Below are positions 8,204 through 16,727 of a DNA stretch of 64,000 bases, piece after piece. Below the pieces are notes generated by a model, which did not search any database, had not been told where the DNA came from, and saw nothing but the letters and a program-made list of their open reading frames with translations. Position 1 is the first letter of the stretch, and each line of letters opens with the position of its first letter. Both the position numbers and the translations under genes were made by a program. Source of the stretch: Saccharothrix ecbatanensis (GTDB lineage Bacteria; Actinomycetota; Actinomycetes; Mycobacteriales; Pseudonocardiaceae); the NCBI RefSeq assembly GCF_014205015.1, contig NZ_JACHMO010000001.1, forward strand, positions 4,278,001-4,342,000, in the 5' to 3' direction.

Positions 8204-8845
8204 CTACGCGCGCAACGTCCGCGCCACCCGTTCCACCAGGTCGTCCTCGGTCATCCCGGTGTCGACCTCGATCACGGGCAAGGCGAGCCGTTCCGCGTCC
8301 CCGCGAAGGCGTTCGGTGAACATGCGATCGCGGTCGAGCAGGTTGGCGAGGGCCCGTTCCGGATCACCGGTCCGGCGGGGGATGTCCCACAGCGTGCCGC
8401 GGCTGTCGAACGCGGTCCGGCGGAAGTCGGGGGTCGGGAGGAGCCACACGGCTTGGTCCGCGTGGGTGAGGTAGGGCGCGACGAGGTGCGGCAGGAGCCG
8501 GAAGCCCTCCACGACCACACCGGGTTGCTCCGGAAGGCGGAGGAGGTCTTCCACGATGAGGTGAAATCCCTCGCCCTCGAACCAGTGGAACGTCTTGAGC
8601 ATGGTCTCCGGCGAACGGTCCGCCCACCGCTCGTCCATGCCCATGACCAGGAACTCCTGCAGGAACGGTGCTTCTTCGGGCGTGCACCGACCGACGTGGT
8701 CCGACATCGCGTCGTCCGTCGAGTAGAGGCGCAGCCCGTGCCGATCCGCCAGCCGACGGGCGATGGTCGACTTCCCCGCACCGCTGCCACCTCCGATCCA
8801 GCGGACATGGCGCAGCCGGGCGCGGACCTCGGTGGCGTCAGTCAT
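8204..8845 (-). CDS. P-loop NTPase / adenylate-kinase-like phosphotransferase
   Basis: 213 residues. Walker A is WIGGGSGAGKSTIARRLA near residues 16-32. A lid-like basic region (PDFRRTAFDSRG, GDPERALANLLDRDRMF) and a closing VIEVDTGMTEDDLVERVARTL resemble small-molecule kinases of the AAA_18/cytidylate kinase class. Its start overlaps the stop of the upstream gene by eight bases (ATGACTGA), so the two are probably translationally coupled. The substrate is unknown. Confidence 0.78.
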   Translation of the reverse strand: MTDATEVRARLRHVRWIGGGSGAGKSTIARRLADRHGLRLYSTDDAMSDHVGRCTPEEAPFLQEFLVMGMDERWADRSPETMLKTFHWFEGEGFHLIVEDLLRLPEQPGVVVEGFRLLPHLVAPYLTHADQAVWLLPTPDFRRTAFDSRGTLWDIPRRTGDPERALANLLDRDRMFTERLRGDAERLALPVIEVDTGMTEDDLVERVARTLRA

Positions 8846-9266
8846 CGTGCATTGGTAGCAGAGGCGACAGGCGGGAGAGGCGGTCGGTCAGGCGGGCCAG
8901 GTCGACGGACGGCTTCTGCAGTTCCTCGTCGACCACTTGGCGGATGAGGCCGACCAGGTATTCGAGGCTGACCTCCCGTCGGGCGGTCTGCGAGCCGGGC
9001 CCCAGGTGTCCCAGTGCGAACTCGGTCAGCCGGCGGCGGGCTTGCAGGACGGCGCCGCGCAGGCGCGGGTCGGCGGTCGTCCCCCAGTCGCACCAGTACA
9101 GCCTGGCCTGGTCCGGGTGGTCGGCGAGCCAGTCCACGACCGAGGCGACGATGGCGGCGAAGCGTTCGTCGCACCTGCCGCGGCCCACTCGGTCGAACCG
9201 GCGGTGGAGGTCGTCCACCGCTCGGATGAACACGGCAACGGTGTCGTCATGTATCACTTCTTGCAT
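8838..9266 (-). CDS. TetR C-terminal-domain-like protein lacking a DNA-binding domain
   Basis: 142 residues from ATG 9264-9266 (MQEVIHDD). It is all-helical by appearance. AIVASVVDWLADHPDQARLYWCDWG and the following SLEYLVGLIRQVVDEEL look like the ligand/dimer domain of TetR regulators, but no helix-turn-helix precedes them. The open frame upstream to 9359 encodes only a low-complexity stretch. It is divergent from a complete TetR gene (9344), and their shared gap is 77 bp. It could be a decoy or dimer partner for that regulator. The family call is tentative. Confidence 0.55.
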   Translation of the reverse strand: MQEVIHDDTVAVFIRAVDDLHRRFDRVGRGRCDERFAAIVASVVDWLADHPDQARLYWCDWGTTADPRLRGAVLQARRRLTEFALGHLGPGSQTARREVSLEYLVGLIRQVVDEELQKPSVDLARLTDRLSRLSPLLPMHDD

Positions 9267-9343
9267 TGGGCACACACCAGGTAGGAGGTCCACTAGCATC
9301 AGGCGGTCCGATCTGAGCCGATCTCGACCAGTCAACGAGGAAC

Positions 9344-10021
9344 GTGGGCGACAAGTCACGGAAACCGCACCAGTTACCGCCCGGAAGGCACGGCCTCGGC
9401 AGTGACTTCGTGGCGGGCAACCAGCGTGAGCGCATCCTGACGGCGTTGGCCGGAGCGGTCAGCGAGAACGGCTACGCCAACACCTCGGTGGATTCCATCA
9501 TCAAGTTGGCGGGCGTCTCGCGGCGGACGTTCTACGAACACCACTCCAGCAAGGAAGACGCGTTCCTGGCGGCGTTCGACAGCGCGGTCGGGCGGATCAC
9601 GGCCGAGGTCGTCCGCGCCTACAGCGGCCACGACGACTTCGTGGAAGCCGCCCGCGCGGGCCTGGAGTGCTGCCTGCGCGTGCTGGCCGAGGACCCGGCC
9701 GTGGCGCGGATGGTGATCGTCGAGGTGCTGTCCGCCGGCCCGGAGGCGCTGCAACGGCGCCGTGAGGTGCTCAGCGCGTTGACCGACCGGATCGTGCAGG
9801 CCTCGCAGGGGCTGCCGGAGACGCCGATCGGGCCGGAGTTGACGGCCGAGACGATCGTGGGCGCGGTGCTCCAGGTGATCTACAACCGGGTGTCGCGTGG
9901 TGAGGCCGACCGCCTGCCAGACCTGCTCCCCGACCTGCTCTACAACGTGCTGGTGCCGTTCCTCGGCCACAAGCGGGCCGCCGACGAGCGGGCCAAGACC
10001 CTGCCGAAGTCGGTTTCCTAG
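9344..10021 (+). CDS. TetR/AcrR-family transcriptional regulator
   Basis: 225 residues from GTG 9344 after AACGAGGAAC. The N-terminal HTH is classic: RERILTALAGAVSENGYANTSVDSII, then AGVSRRTFYEHHSSKEDAFLAAF. A helical C-terminal domain with VARMVIVEVLSAGPEALQRR follows. An N-terminal extension of about 25 residues precedes the HTH. An inverted repeat over the promoter of the next gene (10149-10168) is a possible target. The ligand is unknown. Confidence 0.9.
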   Translation: MGDKSRKPHQLPPGRHGLGSDFVAGNQRERILTALAGAVSENGYANTSVDSIIKLAGVSRRTFYEHHSSKEDAFLAAFDSAVGRITAEVVRAYSGHDDFVEAARAGLECCLRVLAEDPAVARMVIVEVLSAGPEALQRRREVLSALTDRIVQASQGLPETPIGPELTAETIVGAVLQVIYNRVSRGEADRLPDLLPDLLYNVLVPFLGHKRAADERAKTLPKSVS

Positions 10022-10139
10022 CGCCTACTCACCGCCACCAGCGCGGTTCGCACACCACCGGTTCGGCGGCGTTTAGCGACCTTACGGCCGTATTCGAGTT
10101 TCGATCCAGTGAGCCGAAAGTCACCGATGCGAGCACTTC

Positions 10140-10169
10140 TTGACATATTAGAAACATGACTGTTTCTAT
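10140..10169 (+). promoter_or_regulatory. Promoter with inverted repeat before a secreted-protein gene
   Basis: TTGACA (10140-10145) is followed after 18 bases by TTCTAT (10164-10169), in an AT-rich island. TAGAAAC (10149-10155) and GTTTCTA (10162-10168) form an inverted repeat with a six-base centre inside the spacer and -10. This is a usual geometry for TetR operators, and a TetR gene ends 118 bp upstream. Confidence 0.55.
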
Positions 10170-10214
10170 ATGAGTTCCCTGCACCCCAACGGGGATGACG
10201 AAAGGAGCTCTTCG

Positions 10215-10922
10215 ATGAGGAAGATTGCCACCTTCGGGTTGACCGGGCTTTCCCTGCTCGCCACTGTCGCCCTGATCGCACCGGCCGCGAGCGCCGCCGG
10301 GACCACCATTCGCAGTGATTCGGCGACCGGGGCGGCCTATTCGGGCAACGTCAGGGGCACTCTGATCTCGTCCACCGTGCGGTTCGCCAGCTCCGCGGGC
10401 AACGCCACCTGCAACCGTTCGACGCTGACCGCGTCGGTGCGGTCCGACGGGACCGCATTGAGCGTGTCCGCCCTGTCGTTCAGCGACAGCAGCTCGACCA
10501 ACGGCTCGTGCCCGAACGACCAGGGCGGCCGGACCACCATCGCGCCGGCCACCCTGCCGTGGAGCGGCGGCAACGTCACGTACGCCCCGGTGGCGGGCGG
10601 CCGTGACGGCACGATCACGTTGACCAACGTCTCCGCGAGGGTCGACTCCTCCAACTGGCTGGGCGTCCGGATCACGTGCTACTTCGTCGGCTCGGGCGCG
10701 AACAACAGCATCACCGGCAACCTCTACAACAAGGACAACGCCAACCGCCCGGTCACGTCGGTCGCGGACGCGCAGGCGTCGCTCTCGGGCGCGAGCCTCA
10801 GGTTGACCAGCGGCAGCTCGCCGTGCCCCACCACCGCCACGCTGACCGGCGCCTACCGGCTGCTCGGCGAGAGCGCGGCCGGGTCGGGCACCTTCAACCG
10901 GGCGCTCTACGTCACCGGCTGA
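10215..10922 (+). CDS. Secreted protein of unknown function
   Basis: 235 residues, AAAGGAG seven bases before ATG 10215. The signal peptide is MRKIATFGLTGLSLLATVALIAPAASA, cut at about residue 27. The mature part is rich in Ser, Thr, Gly and Asn with four spaced cysteines (NATCNRS, GSCPND, ITCYFV, SPCPTT), suggesting two disulfides in a beta-rich domain. I do not recognise a named family. A promoter with an inverted repeat lies just upstream and a terminator pair just downstream, so it is probably monocistronic. Confidence 0.8.
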   Translation: MRKIATFGLTGLSLLATVALIAPAASAAGTTIRSDSATGAAYSGNVRGTLISSTVRFASSAGNATCNRSTLTASVRSDGTALSVSALSFSDSSSTNGSCPNDQGGRTTIAPATLPWSGGNVTYAPVAGGRDGTITLTNVSARVDSSNWLGVRITCYFVGSGANNSITGNLYNKDNANRPVTSVADAQASLSGASLRLTSGSSPCPTTATLTGAYRLLGESAAGSGTFNRALYVTG

Positions 10923-10935
10923 TCGGACCGCGAGG

Positions 10936-11006
10936 GGTGTGCGGGGCCGCCGGTCCCGCACACCCGCTGAACCCGCTGAACCCGGTCTCGCCGGCGGGAC
11001 CGGGTT
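10936..11006. terminator. Two consecutive hairpins between convergent genes
   Basis: The first is GGTGTGCGGG (10936-10945) with CCCGCACACC (10955-10964). The second is AACCCGGTC (10979-10987) with GACCGGGTT (10998-11006). The second touches the stop codon of the MFS gene. They can serve both the secreted-protein gene and the convergent transporter. Confidence 0.7.
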
Positions 11007-12261
11007 ACGGCAGTTCGACCTTCTCGGGCGTGACCACCGTGCCGCTGAGGTCCTGGCCCCCGCGGAACGCGGGCAGTGCGACCACGATGCCGACGACGGC
11101 GATCACCACCGCGACCACGAACCCGGCGAGCGAGCCGCTGACCCCCGCGACCACGCCGCCGAGCGTGAGCCCGATGGCGGAACCGGCGGTGTTGCCCGCT
11201 CCGCCCCAGCTCTGCGACTCCGACCACGCCTCGGGTGGGCTGAGGCGGTCGAGCAGCTGGCTGGTCAAGCTCAGCAACGGCACCACGAACAAACCGGCCA
11301 GCGTCACGATCACGCCCGCCACCACGTAGTTCGGCCGGGTGATGAGCAGGGCGAGGATGCCGAAGTGCGCCACGGACAACAGCACGAACTGCACGCTCAG
11401 CTTCGCGTTCCACCGCACCGCGGCGAAGACCAGACCACCGACCAGGCTGCCGACGCCGAGCAGCGACAGCACGATGCCGACCGGCGCGATCGAGTCGCCG
11501 CGCTCGACCGTCAGCTGGATCAGACCGGCTTCCGCCACGCCCAGCGGAATGGCGCACAGCACAATCGACGGCACGAACCACGCCACCGCGCGGCCAGGTC
11601 GGACCCGCTTGCGGCCGGCCTTCTCCCCCGAGGACTCCCCCGCCTCCGACGAGACGCCGGTGGTGAACCAGGAGTTGTCGGCGGAGAGCAGGAAGAACGC
11701 GGTGCCCGCCAGCACACATACCGCGCTGGCCCCGAAAACGGCCGACGGACCGGCCACCACGACACCCCACGCGGCGATCGCGGGGCCGATGATGAAGATG
11801 AACTCCAGCGTGGTCGCGTCGAGGCTGAAGGCGGCGTTGAGATCACCGGCCGCGGTGCCGTTCTTGAGCACCAGCCTGGTCATGGCCGATAACGCGGGAA
11901 TGGTGAACCCGACCGCCACGGCCAGCACGATCAGGACGGTTTCGGGCAGTCGGTCCCACGCCGTCACCACGCTCAGCGCGGCCAGGCTCAGCACCTGCGC
12001 CACGGCGAACCAGCGGACCACCCGCTTCTTGTCGAAACGGTCCAGCATCCGGCCCTGCACCGGCGCGCCGACGGCGGTGCTCACCGCGGCGGTCGCCGTC
12101 ACGACACCCGCGAGTTGCAGGGAACCGGTCGCCTTCTGCACGCCGAACAGCAACGCCTCGAACACCATGCCCAACGGCAGTCGCGCCAGGAACGACCACA
12201 GCAGAACCGGCCTGATCCGCGGGTTGTCCACCATGATCCGCACCGGCAGTAGGGCTTTCAC
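11005..12261 (-). CDS. MFS transporter
   Basis: 418 residues with about 12 hydrophobic segments. The loop after helix 2-3 has the MFS signature in the form GRMLDRFDKKRVVRW. The central cytoplasmic loop is charged (SSGEKAGRKRVRPGRA). It resembles drug or siderophore exporters of the MFS_3 type. It is transcribed toward the secreted-protein gene and away from no clear partner; the LacI gene upstream (12379) runs the same way with a 117-bp gap. The substrate is unknown. Confidence 0.85.
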   Translation of the reverse strand: MKALLPVRIMVDNPRIRPVLLWSFLARLPLGMVFEALLFGVQKATGSLQLAGVVTATAAVSTAVGAPVQGRMLDRFDKKRVVRWFAVAQVLSLAALSVVTAWDRLPETVLIVLAVAVGFTIPALSAMTRLVLKNGTAAGDLNAAFSLDATTLEFIFIIGPAIAAWGVVVAGPSAVFGASAVCVLAGTAFFLLSADNSWFTTGVSSEAGESSGEKAGRKRVRPGRAVAWFVPSIVLCAIPLGVAEAGLIQLTVERGDSIAPVGIVLSLLGVGSLVGGLVFAAVRWNAKLSVQFVLLSVAHFGILALLITRPNYVVAGVIVTLAGLFVVPLLSLTSQLLDRLSPPEAWSESQSWGGAGNTAGSAIGLTLGGVVAGVSGSLAGFVVAVVIAVVGIVVALPAFRGGQDLSGTVVTPEKVELP

Positions 12262-12378
12262 GCAGTCCCGCTCTCCTCGATCACGGCGTGGATCAGCGCC
12301 ATCGGAACGTGTGGTGTCGATCCACCGTGGACGCCAGTGCCCCGTGTGGTCAAGTTTTCGGGTTGCGCGACAACGGCG

Positions 12379-13341
12379 TCAGGTCACCGGGAGAGGCGGT
12401 TGCATCGTCGATGACCGGACGACGAGCTCGGTGGCCAGCTCGACCTGGTCCGTGGCCGGCGGGTGTCCGGCGATCAGGTCGACCAGCATCCAGCCCGCCT
12501 GCCGGCCCATCTCGGCGAGCGGCTGGCGGACGGTGCTGAGGGCGGGTGAGGAGCGCCAGGCCGTCGGCAGGTCGTCGAAGCCGATGACGCTCAGGTCGTC
12601 CGGCACCGACAGGCCCTCGAAACGGGCCGCCTCGATCACGCCGAGGGCCTGCTCGTCGTTGGCCGCGAAGACCGCCGTGGGGCGATTCGGCAGGCGCAGC
12701 AACTCGTGGGCCTCCCGGCACCCGCCCTCACGGGTGAAGTCTCCGTGGCGCACCAACGCGGGATCGAACGCGATGCCGGCGCGGTCGAGGGCGGAGCGGT
12801 AGCCGTCCTGGCGGGCGCGGCTGCACAGCACGTCGCGCGGGCCGCCGACGAAACCGATCCGGCGGTGACCGAGGGACAAGAGGTGCTTGGTGGCCGTCAC
12901 GCCGCCCGCCCGGTTGGTGGCGGCGACGCTCAGCAGGTCCGGCGTGGCCGCGTCGACCGGGTCGATGTGCACCAGCGGCATCCCGGCGCGGGCGAGCGCG
13001 GTCCGCTCGGCGGCGCTGATCGGGCACCCCACCAGCAGCACGCCGGCACGCCGGGCCTTGACCAGGTCGACGGCCCACGACGTGCCACGACCGGCCGCCG
13101 TCGACATCACGACGTCCAACCCGGAGGCCACGACCCCGCACATCACCTCCATGGCCCACGCGGTGTTCAGGGCCGGGAACACGAGCTCCACCAGCGGCGC
13201 GGTGCGGTGAACGGGCTGCGGCTCCCGCATCCAGCCCTTCGACGCACGGCCCGCGTGGCACTCGCGCTCCAGGACCCTGACTGCCGTCGGCGGCGACATC
13301 CCGCCGGTGGCGGTGATGCCCGCCCATCGCGATCGACTCAC
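12379..13341 (-). CDS. LacI-family regulator with a diverged DNA-binding domain
   Basis: 320 residues from GTG 13341. The sugar-binding part is a full LacI/periplasmic-binding fold: LVELVFPALNTAWAMEVMCGV, HLLSLGHRRIGFVGGP, TAVFAANDEQALGVIEAA and VIGFDDLP. The first 45 residues, where the HTH should be, read GITATGGMSPPTAVRVLERE. This aligns with 'AGVSxxTVSRVLNG', but the usual Val-Ser-x-Val-Leu-Asn end is changed and the hinge helix is weak. The three upstream frames contain no better HTH. It may bind DNA poorly or through a changed sequence. Confidence 0.8.
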   Translation of the reverse strand: MSRSRWAGITATGGMSPPTAVRVLERECHAGRASKGWMREPQPVHRTAPLVELVFPALNTAWAMEVMCGVVASGLDVVMSTAAGRGTSWAVDLVKARRAGVLLVGCPISAAERTALARAGMPLVHIDPVDAATPDLLSVAATNRAGGVTATKHLLSLGHRRIGFVGGPRDVLCSRARQDGYRSALDRAGIAFDPALVRHGDFTREGGCREAHELLRLPNRPTAVFAANDEQALGVIEAARFEGLSVPDDLSVIGFDDLPTAWRSSPALSTVRQPLAEMGRQAGWMLVDLIAGHPPATDQVELATELVVRSSTMQPPLPVT

Positions 13342-13501
13342 GAGTCCGACACTATCGAGATTCCTGCGAAACACAATCGAACCGCTGAACTGCAACGATT
13401 CACCTCTTGCCCGGCGAAGGTCATCCATCGACGGAGCCGATACCGCCAGGCAAGAGCGAATACTTTCGGTGGAGTTTCGAAATCCTTGCGGACGGCCTGG
13501 C

Positions 13502-15283
13502 TCACCGGTTGCCGGAGTAGTTGTGCGGCCCCGCGCTGTCATAGCCCTCCTCGGCCGCCGCGGTCAGTGCCTCCTTGGAGCCGTTCGCGCCCGTGTACGT
13601 GGCGACCACGCTGATCACGTAGCGGTGCTTCCGCCCCTTCCACCCGTTGTTCATCGAGTCGTGGTTCGCCTCGCACGGTTCCGAGCCGGCTCCGGTCTTC
13701 GGGCAGACGATGCCGAGGTCCTCACTGCGAAGATCCTTCAGCGCCTCGTAGACGTTGTCCGCGATCGTGTTGTTGGCGAACTCCAGGACCTTCACGCTGA
13801 CCAGGATCTTCCCGTCCGAGCTCACGAAGGCGCCGGTGGTCGCGCCGATGCAGCCGTTCCGGTTGAGGATGCCCTCGACGTCGTCGGTCTGGGCGGGCGC
13901 GATGCACGACTCGCGGTGGCTGCCCGCCTCGAACGTGAAGGTCCGACCGCCGGAGTCGGTGAACTCGTCCGCCAACAGGGCGGAGGTGGTCTGCGGGGTC
14001 TTGTCCGTGGACTTGTCGTTCAGGCTGCTCGGGTCGAAGCGCTTGGTCGTCGTCGTAGTTCTCGTGGTGGTCTTCGCGGCGACGCGCTTGGTCGTCGTCC
14101 TCACCGGGTCCGCCGACTTGCCGACGGCTGTCGGCGTCGTGGTCCGCGTGGTCGAAGTCGCGAACATCCCGGCCACCGAGTCGATCACCTTGCCGGGGCC
14201 GATGACCAGGAACGCCAGGAACGCGACGAACAGGACCAGACCGGCGGCGCCGGACCTGGTCGTCGTGTTCTTGAGCGTCGACGACACCTTGCCAGTCGAC
14301 GACAGCTTGCCGGTCGACAACGGCTTGCCTGCGGACAGGACCGCGGTCTTGGGCTTCGGCGGCTTGGCGACGGTCTTGGCGTCGTACGACGCGGTGCCGT
14401 AGTCGGTGAGTGAGGTGGCGACGTCGGTGGGCAGCCACGACCCCGCCGCCAACCGCATGGTCTGGCCTTCGGTCTGCTCCCTCGCGTACGCCATCACCTC
14501 GGTGAGCGGGGGCCGCTTGTCCGGATCTTTCTCCAAGCAGCGCGAAGCGATCGCGCGCAACTCCGCCGGGCAGTCGTCCAGGTCCGGCGGCTCGTTGCGG
14601 ATCCGGTAGAACAGCGCGTCCTGGTTGCCCTCGCCGAACGCGGTGTGCCCGGTGGCGGCGAAGACGGCGAGCTGACCCAGCGCGAACACGTCGGTGGCCG
14701 GCGTCGCCGAACGGCCTTGAACCTGCTCGGGCGCCATCAGCGCGGGCGTGCCGATCTTCATGCCGGTCCGGGTGAGCGACGTCGCCGCGGCGGCGTGCGC
14801 GATGCCGAAGTCGATGACGCGAGGGCCGTCGTCGGCGAGCAGCACGTTGGCCGGGGTGAGGTCGCGGTGGATGAGGCCGCAGGCGTGCACTGCGGTCAGC
14901 CCTTCGGCGACCCCCGCAATGAGCCGGAACACCGTGGCCAACGGGAGCGGACCGTGCTCGGCGACCGCCTGGCGCAGGGACGGACCCGGCACGTAAGCGG
15001 TGGCCAGCCAGGGGATCGGCGCCTCGCTGTCGGCGTCGACGACCGGCGCGGTGTAGAGGCCTTGGACGCGTTGGGCCGCGTCGACCTCCTGCCGGAAACG
15101 GCGGCGGAACTCCTCGTCCTCCGCGTGCTCCGGCCGGATGACCTTGAGCGCGAGCGCCCGGCCGCCAGGGGTGAACGCGAGGTACACCCGGCCCATCCCA
15201 CCCACGCCGATCCGCGCCCGGAGCGCGTACCCACCGACCTCGTCCGGATCATCGGCCGTCAGCGGCGCGAACCTCGCAGACAT
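13502..15283 (-). CDS. Membrane Ser/Thr protein kinase with extracellular sensor domain
   Basis: 593 residues. The cytoplasmic kinase domain is residues 17-270: GVGGMGRVY loop, ALKVI lysine, HRDLTPANVLL catalytic loop and VIDFGIA. The loop lysine of HRDxKPxN is Thr here. A Pro/Lys/Ser-rich juxtamembrane stretch with tandem 'STGK' motifs leads to a single membrane helix (GAAGLVLFVAFLAFLVI). A Thr-rich linker and a C-terminal domain of about 160 residues with five cysteines follow. ATG 15283 (MSARFAPL) is chosen; an ATG at 15304 is also in frame. The extracellular ligand is unknown. Confidence 0.9.
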   Translation of the reverse strand: MSARFAPLTADDPDEVGGYALRARIGVGGMGRVYLAFTPGGRALALKVIRPEHAEDEEFRRRFRQEVDAAQRVQGLYTAPVVDADSEAPIPWLATAYVPGPSLRQAVAEHGPLPLATVFRLIAGVAEGLTAVHACGLIHRDLTPANVLLADDGPRVIDFGIAHAAAATSLTRTGMKIGTPALMAPEQVQGRSATPATDVFALGQLAVFAATGHTAFGEGNQDALFYRIRNEPPDLDDCPAELRAIASRCLEKDPDKRPPLTEVMAYAREQTEGQTMRLAAGSWLPTDVATSLTDYGTASYDAKTVAKPPKPKTAVLSAGKPLSTGKLSSTGKVSSTLKNTTTRSGAAGLVLFVAFLAFLVIGPGKVIDSVAGMFATSTTRTTTPTAVGKSADPVRTTTKRVAAKTTTRTTTTTKRFDPSSLNDKSTDKTPQTTSALLADEFTDSGGRTFTFEAGSHRESCIAPAQTDDVEGILNRNGCIGATTGAFVSSDGKILVSVKVLEFANNTIADNVYEALKDLRSEDLGIVCPKTGAGSEPCEANHDSMNNGWKGRKHRYVISVVATYTGANGSKEALTAAAEEGYDSAGPHNYSGNR

Positions 15284-15427
15284 CCCACCCCCACACCGGT
15301 TCATGTCCCCGCGTCAGTTCTACCGCGTGGAGGGTCGGCGACGTGCGTCATATGACGCATTGGGGGCACAAAGGAGTGGACCAGGTCGTCGGGTGGTTGC
15401 CGTCGGCCAGTCGGTCGGTCCAGTCGG

Positions 15428-15595
15428 TCAGTCCAGCTTGTCGCCACGGCTGAAGCGAGGGGCGATCCTGGCGAGTGCCGAACCGGCCGCGATCAGCGCG
15501 AATCCGGCCAACACCAGCCAGAGGACGTTCACGCCGGTCGCCGCCAGCCCCGTCGTCGTGCCGGCGGCCATCGCCACGCCTGCCTTCTGGTACAT
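15428..15595 (-). CDS. 55-residue single-pass microprotein with LAATG motif
   Basis: ATG at 15595 follows GGAGACCTC. Residues 17-21 are LAATG, followed by one hydrophobic helix (VNVLWLVLAGFALIAAGSAL) and a basic end ARIAPRFSRGDKLD. This is the layout of a class E sortase signal (LAxTG, helix, positive tail) without a preceding protein. Small proteins of this kind occur next to GT2 genes in actinomycetes, and here it stands 25 bp downstream of one on the same strand. A role as a partner or anchor of the glycosyltransferase is an inference. It is too short for routine gene calls but well supported by the ribosome site and membrane helix. Confidence 0.7.
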   Translation of the reverse strand: MYQKAGVAMAAGTTTGLAATGVNVLWLVLAGFALIAAGSALARIAPRFSRGDKLD

Positions 15596-15620
15596 GAGGT
15601 CTCCTTCGGGTCGTGTTGTG

Positions 15621-16727
15621 TCACCAGGTCCTCGTGGTCCGCCGCAGCGCGTCGAAGTACGCCTTCGCGTGGCAGGCCTGGAGGAAGTAGTCGAGCACCA
15701 GCTCGTACATGGTCGCGGCGAGCACCATCTGCGCCCAGCCGCGATACCGCACGGTCACCACCCGCTCGACCACGAAGATCAGCGTGATGGTGAGCCACAG
15801 CGGCTGGACGGAGAGTTCCCCGGCCACCGCCATCACGACCAGCGTGATCAGGTAGACGGCCGAGATCAGGACGCCCAGCACGGTGAACAGCTGCCGCCCC
15901 CAGTAGCGCCAGGTCACCTTGGTCAGCCCGTACTGCACGCAGTTCTCCACCGCGCCGCGCTTCCACCGCAGCCGCTGCCGCCACAGGCTGCCCCAGTCGA
16001 GCATGACCTCGGTCTCCAGACCGCACTCCGGTGGCGAGATCACCCGGTAGCCCAGGTGCAGCAGGGCGAAGGTCAGCTCGTTGTCCTCGGTGAGCACGGT
16101 GGTGTCGTAGACGCCGCCCGCCCGGTCGCCCGGCGGCAGCAGGCCGGTCAGGCGTCCGGCGGTGATCTCGCGGAGGACGTCGACCCGGAACATCGCCGCG
16201 GTGCCGGTGATCACCAGGCACCGGCCGCCCATCCGGTTGACGTCACGGGCGTAGCGCGCGTACTCGTTGCGCTGCAAGTGGCCCACGAATCCGCCGCCGG
16301 GGCCACCGCGGAACACGCCGCCGACGCCGCCGTAACCGTGCCGCAGGTAGCGCAGGGCGTGGTCGAGGAACGCGGTGTCGAGTTGGCTGTCGGCATCCTG
16401 GACCAGGACCACGTCGTCGTCGTCGAGCAGCGGGAGGACCCGGCTCAGCGCCTGGTTGAGCGCGCCGGCCTTCTTGTCCTTGTTGCCCTCGGTGGTCAAC
16501 ACGGTCGCTCCCGCCGCGCGGGCGATCGACGCGGTGTGGTCCGTGCAGTTGTCGCAGACGACCACCACGAGGTCCGGGCGTCGGGACTGGCGCTCCAACG
16601 CGGCGAGCGTGGCGCCGATCTGCGCTTCTTCGTTGTGCGCGGGCACGAGCGCGACGACGCGCGACTGCTGCGGGAGGGCGTGCCTGCCGGCTGGTGGGGC
16701 GGTCCGGAGTGCGCCCGCGGTCCCCAT
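15621..16727 (-). CDS. Membrane GT2 glycosyltransferase (N-acetylglucosaminyltransferase/cellulose synthase-like)
   Basis: 368 residues. The processive GT2 motifs are in order: PAHNEEAQI, CDNCTDHT, VLVQDADSQLD (DxD), VLTEDNELTF (TED) and RQRLRWKRG (QxxRW). Two to four membrane helices follow (LFTVLGVLISAVYLITLVV, LWLTITLIFVVERVV). It probably transfers sugar from a nucleotide-sugar to a polysaccharide at the cytoplasmic membrane; the sugar cannot be read. The gene is followed by the LAxTG microprotein, and upstream is a long empty region that may hold its promoter. Confidence 0.88.
   Translation of the reverse strand: MGTAGALRTAPPAGRHALPQQSRVVALVPAHNEEAQIGATLAALERQSRRPDLVVVVCDNCTDHTASIARAAGATVLTTEGNKDKKAGALNQALSRVLPLLDDDDVVLVQDADSQLDTAFLDHALRYLRHGYGGVGGVFRGGPGGGFVGHLQRNEYARYARDVNRMGGRCLVITGTAAMFRVDVLREITAGRLTGLLPPGDRAGGVYDTTVLTEDNELTFALLHLGYRVISPPECGLETEVMLDWGSLWRQRLRWKRGAVENCVQYGLTKVTWRYWGRQLFTVLGVLISAVYLITLVVMAVAGELSVQPLWLTITLIFVVERVVTVRYRGWAQMVLAATMYELVLDYFLQACHAKAYFDALRRTTRTW

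Noticed and set aside
13477..13484. TTTCGAAA near 13480 as a xylanase-type operator
   Set aside because: It is only eight bases, lies between two minus-strand genes unrelated to xylan, and chance is likely.
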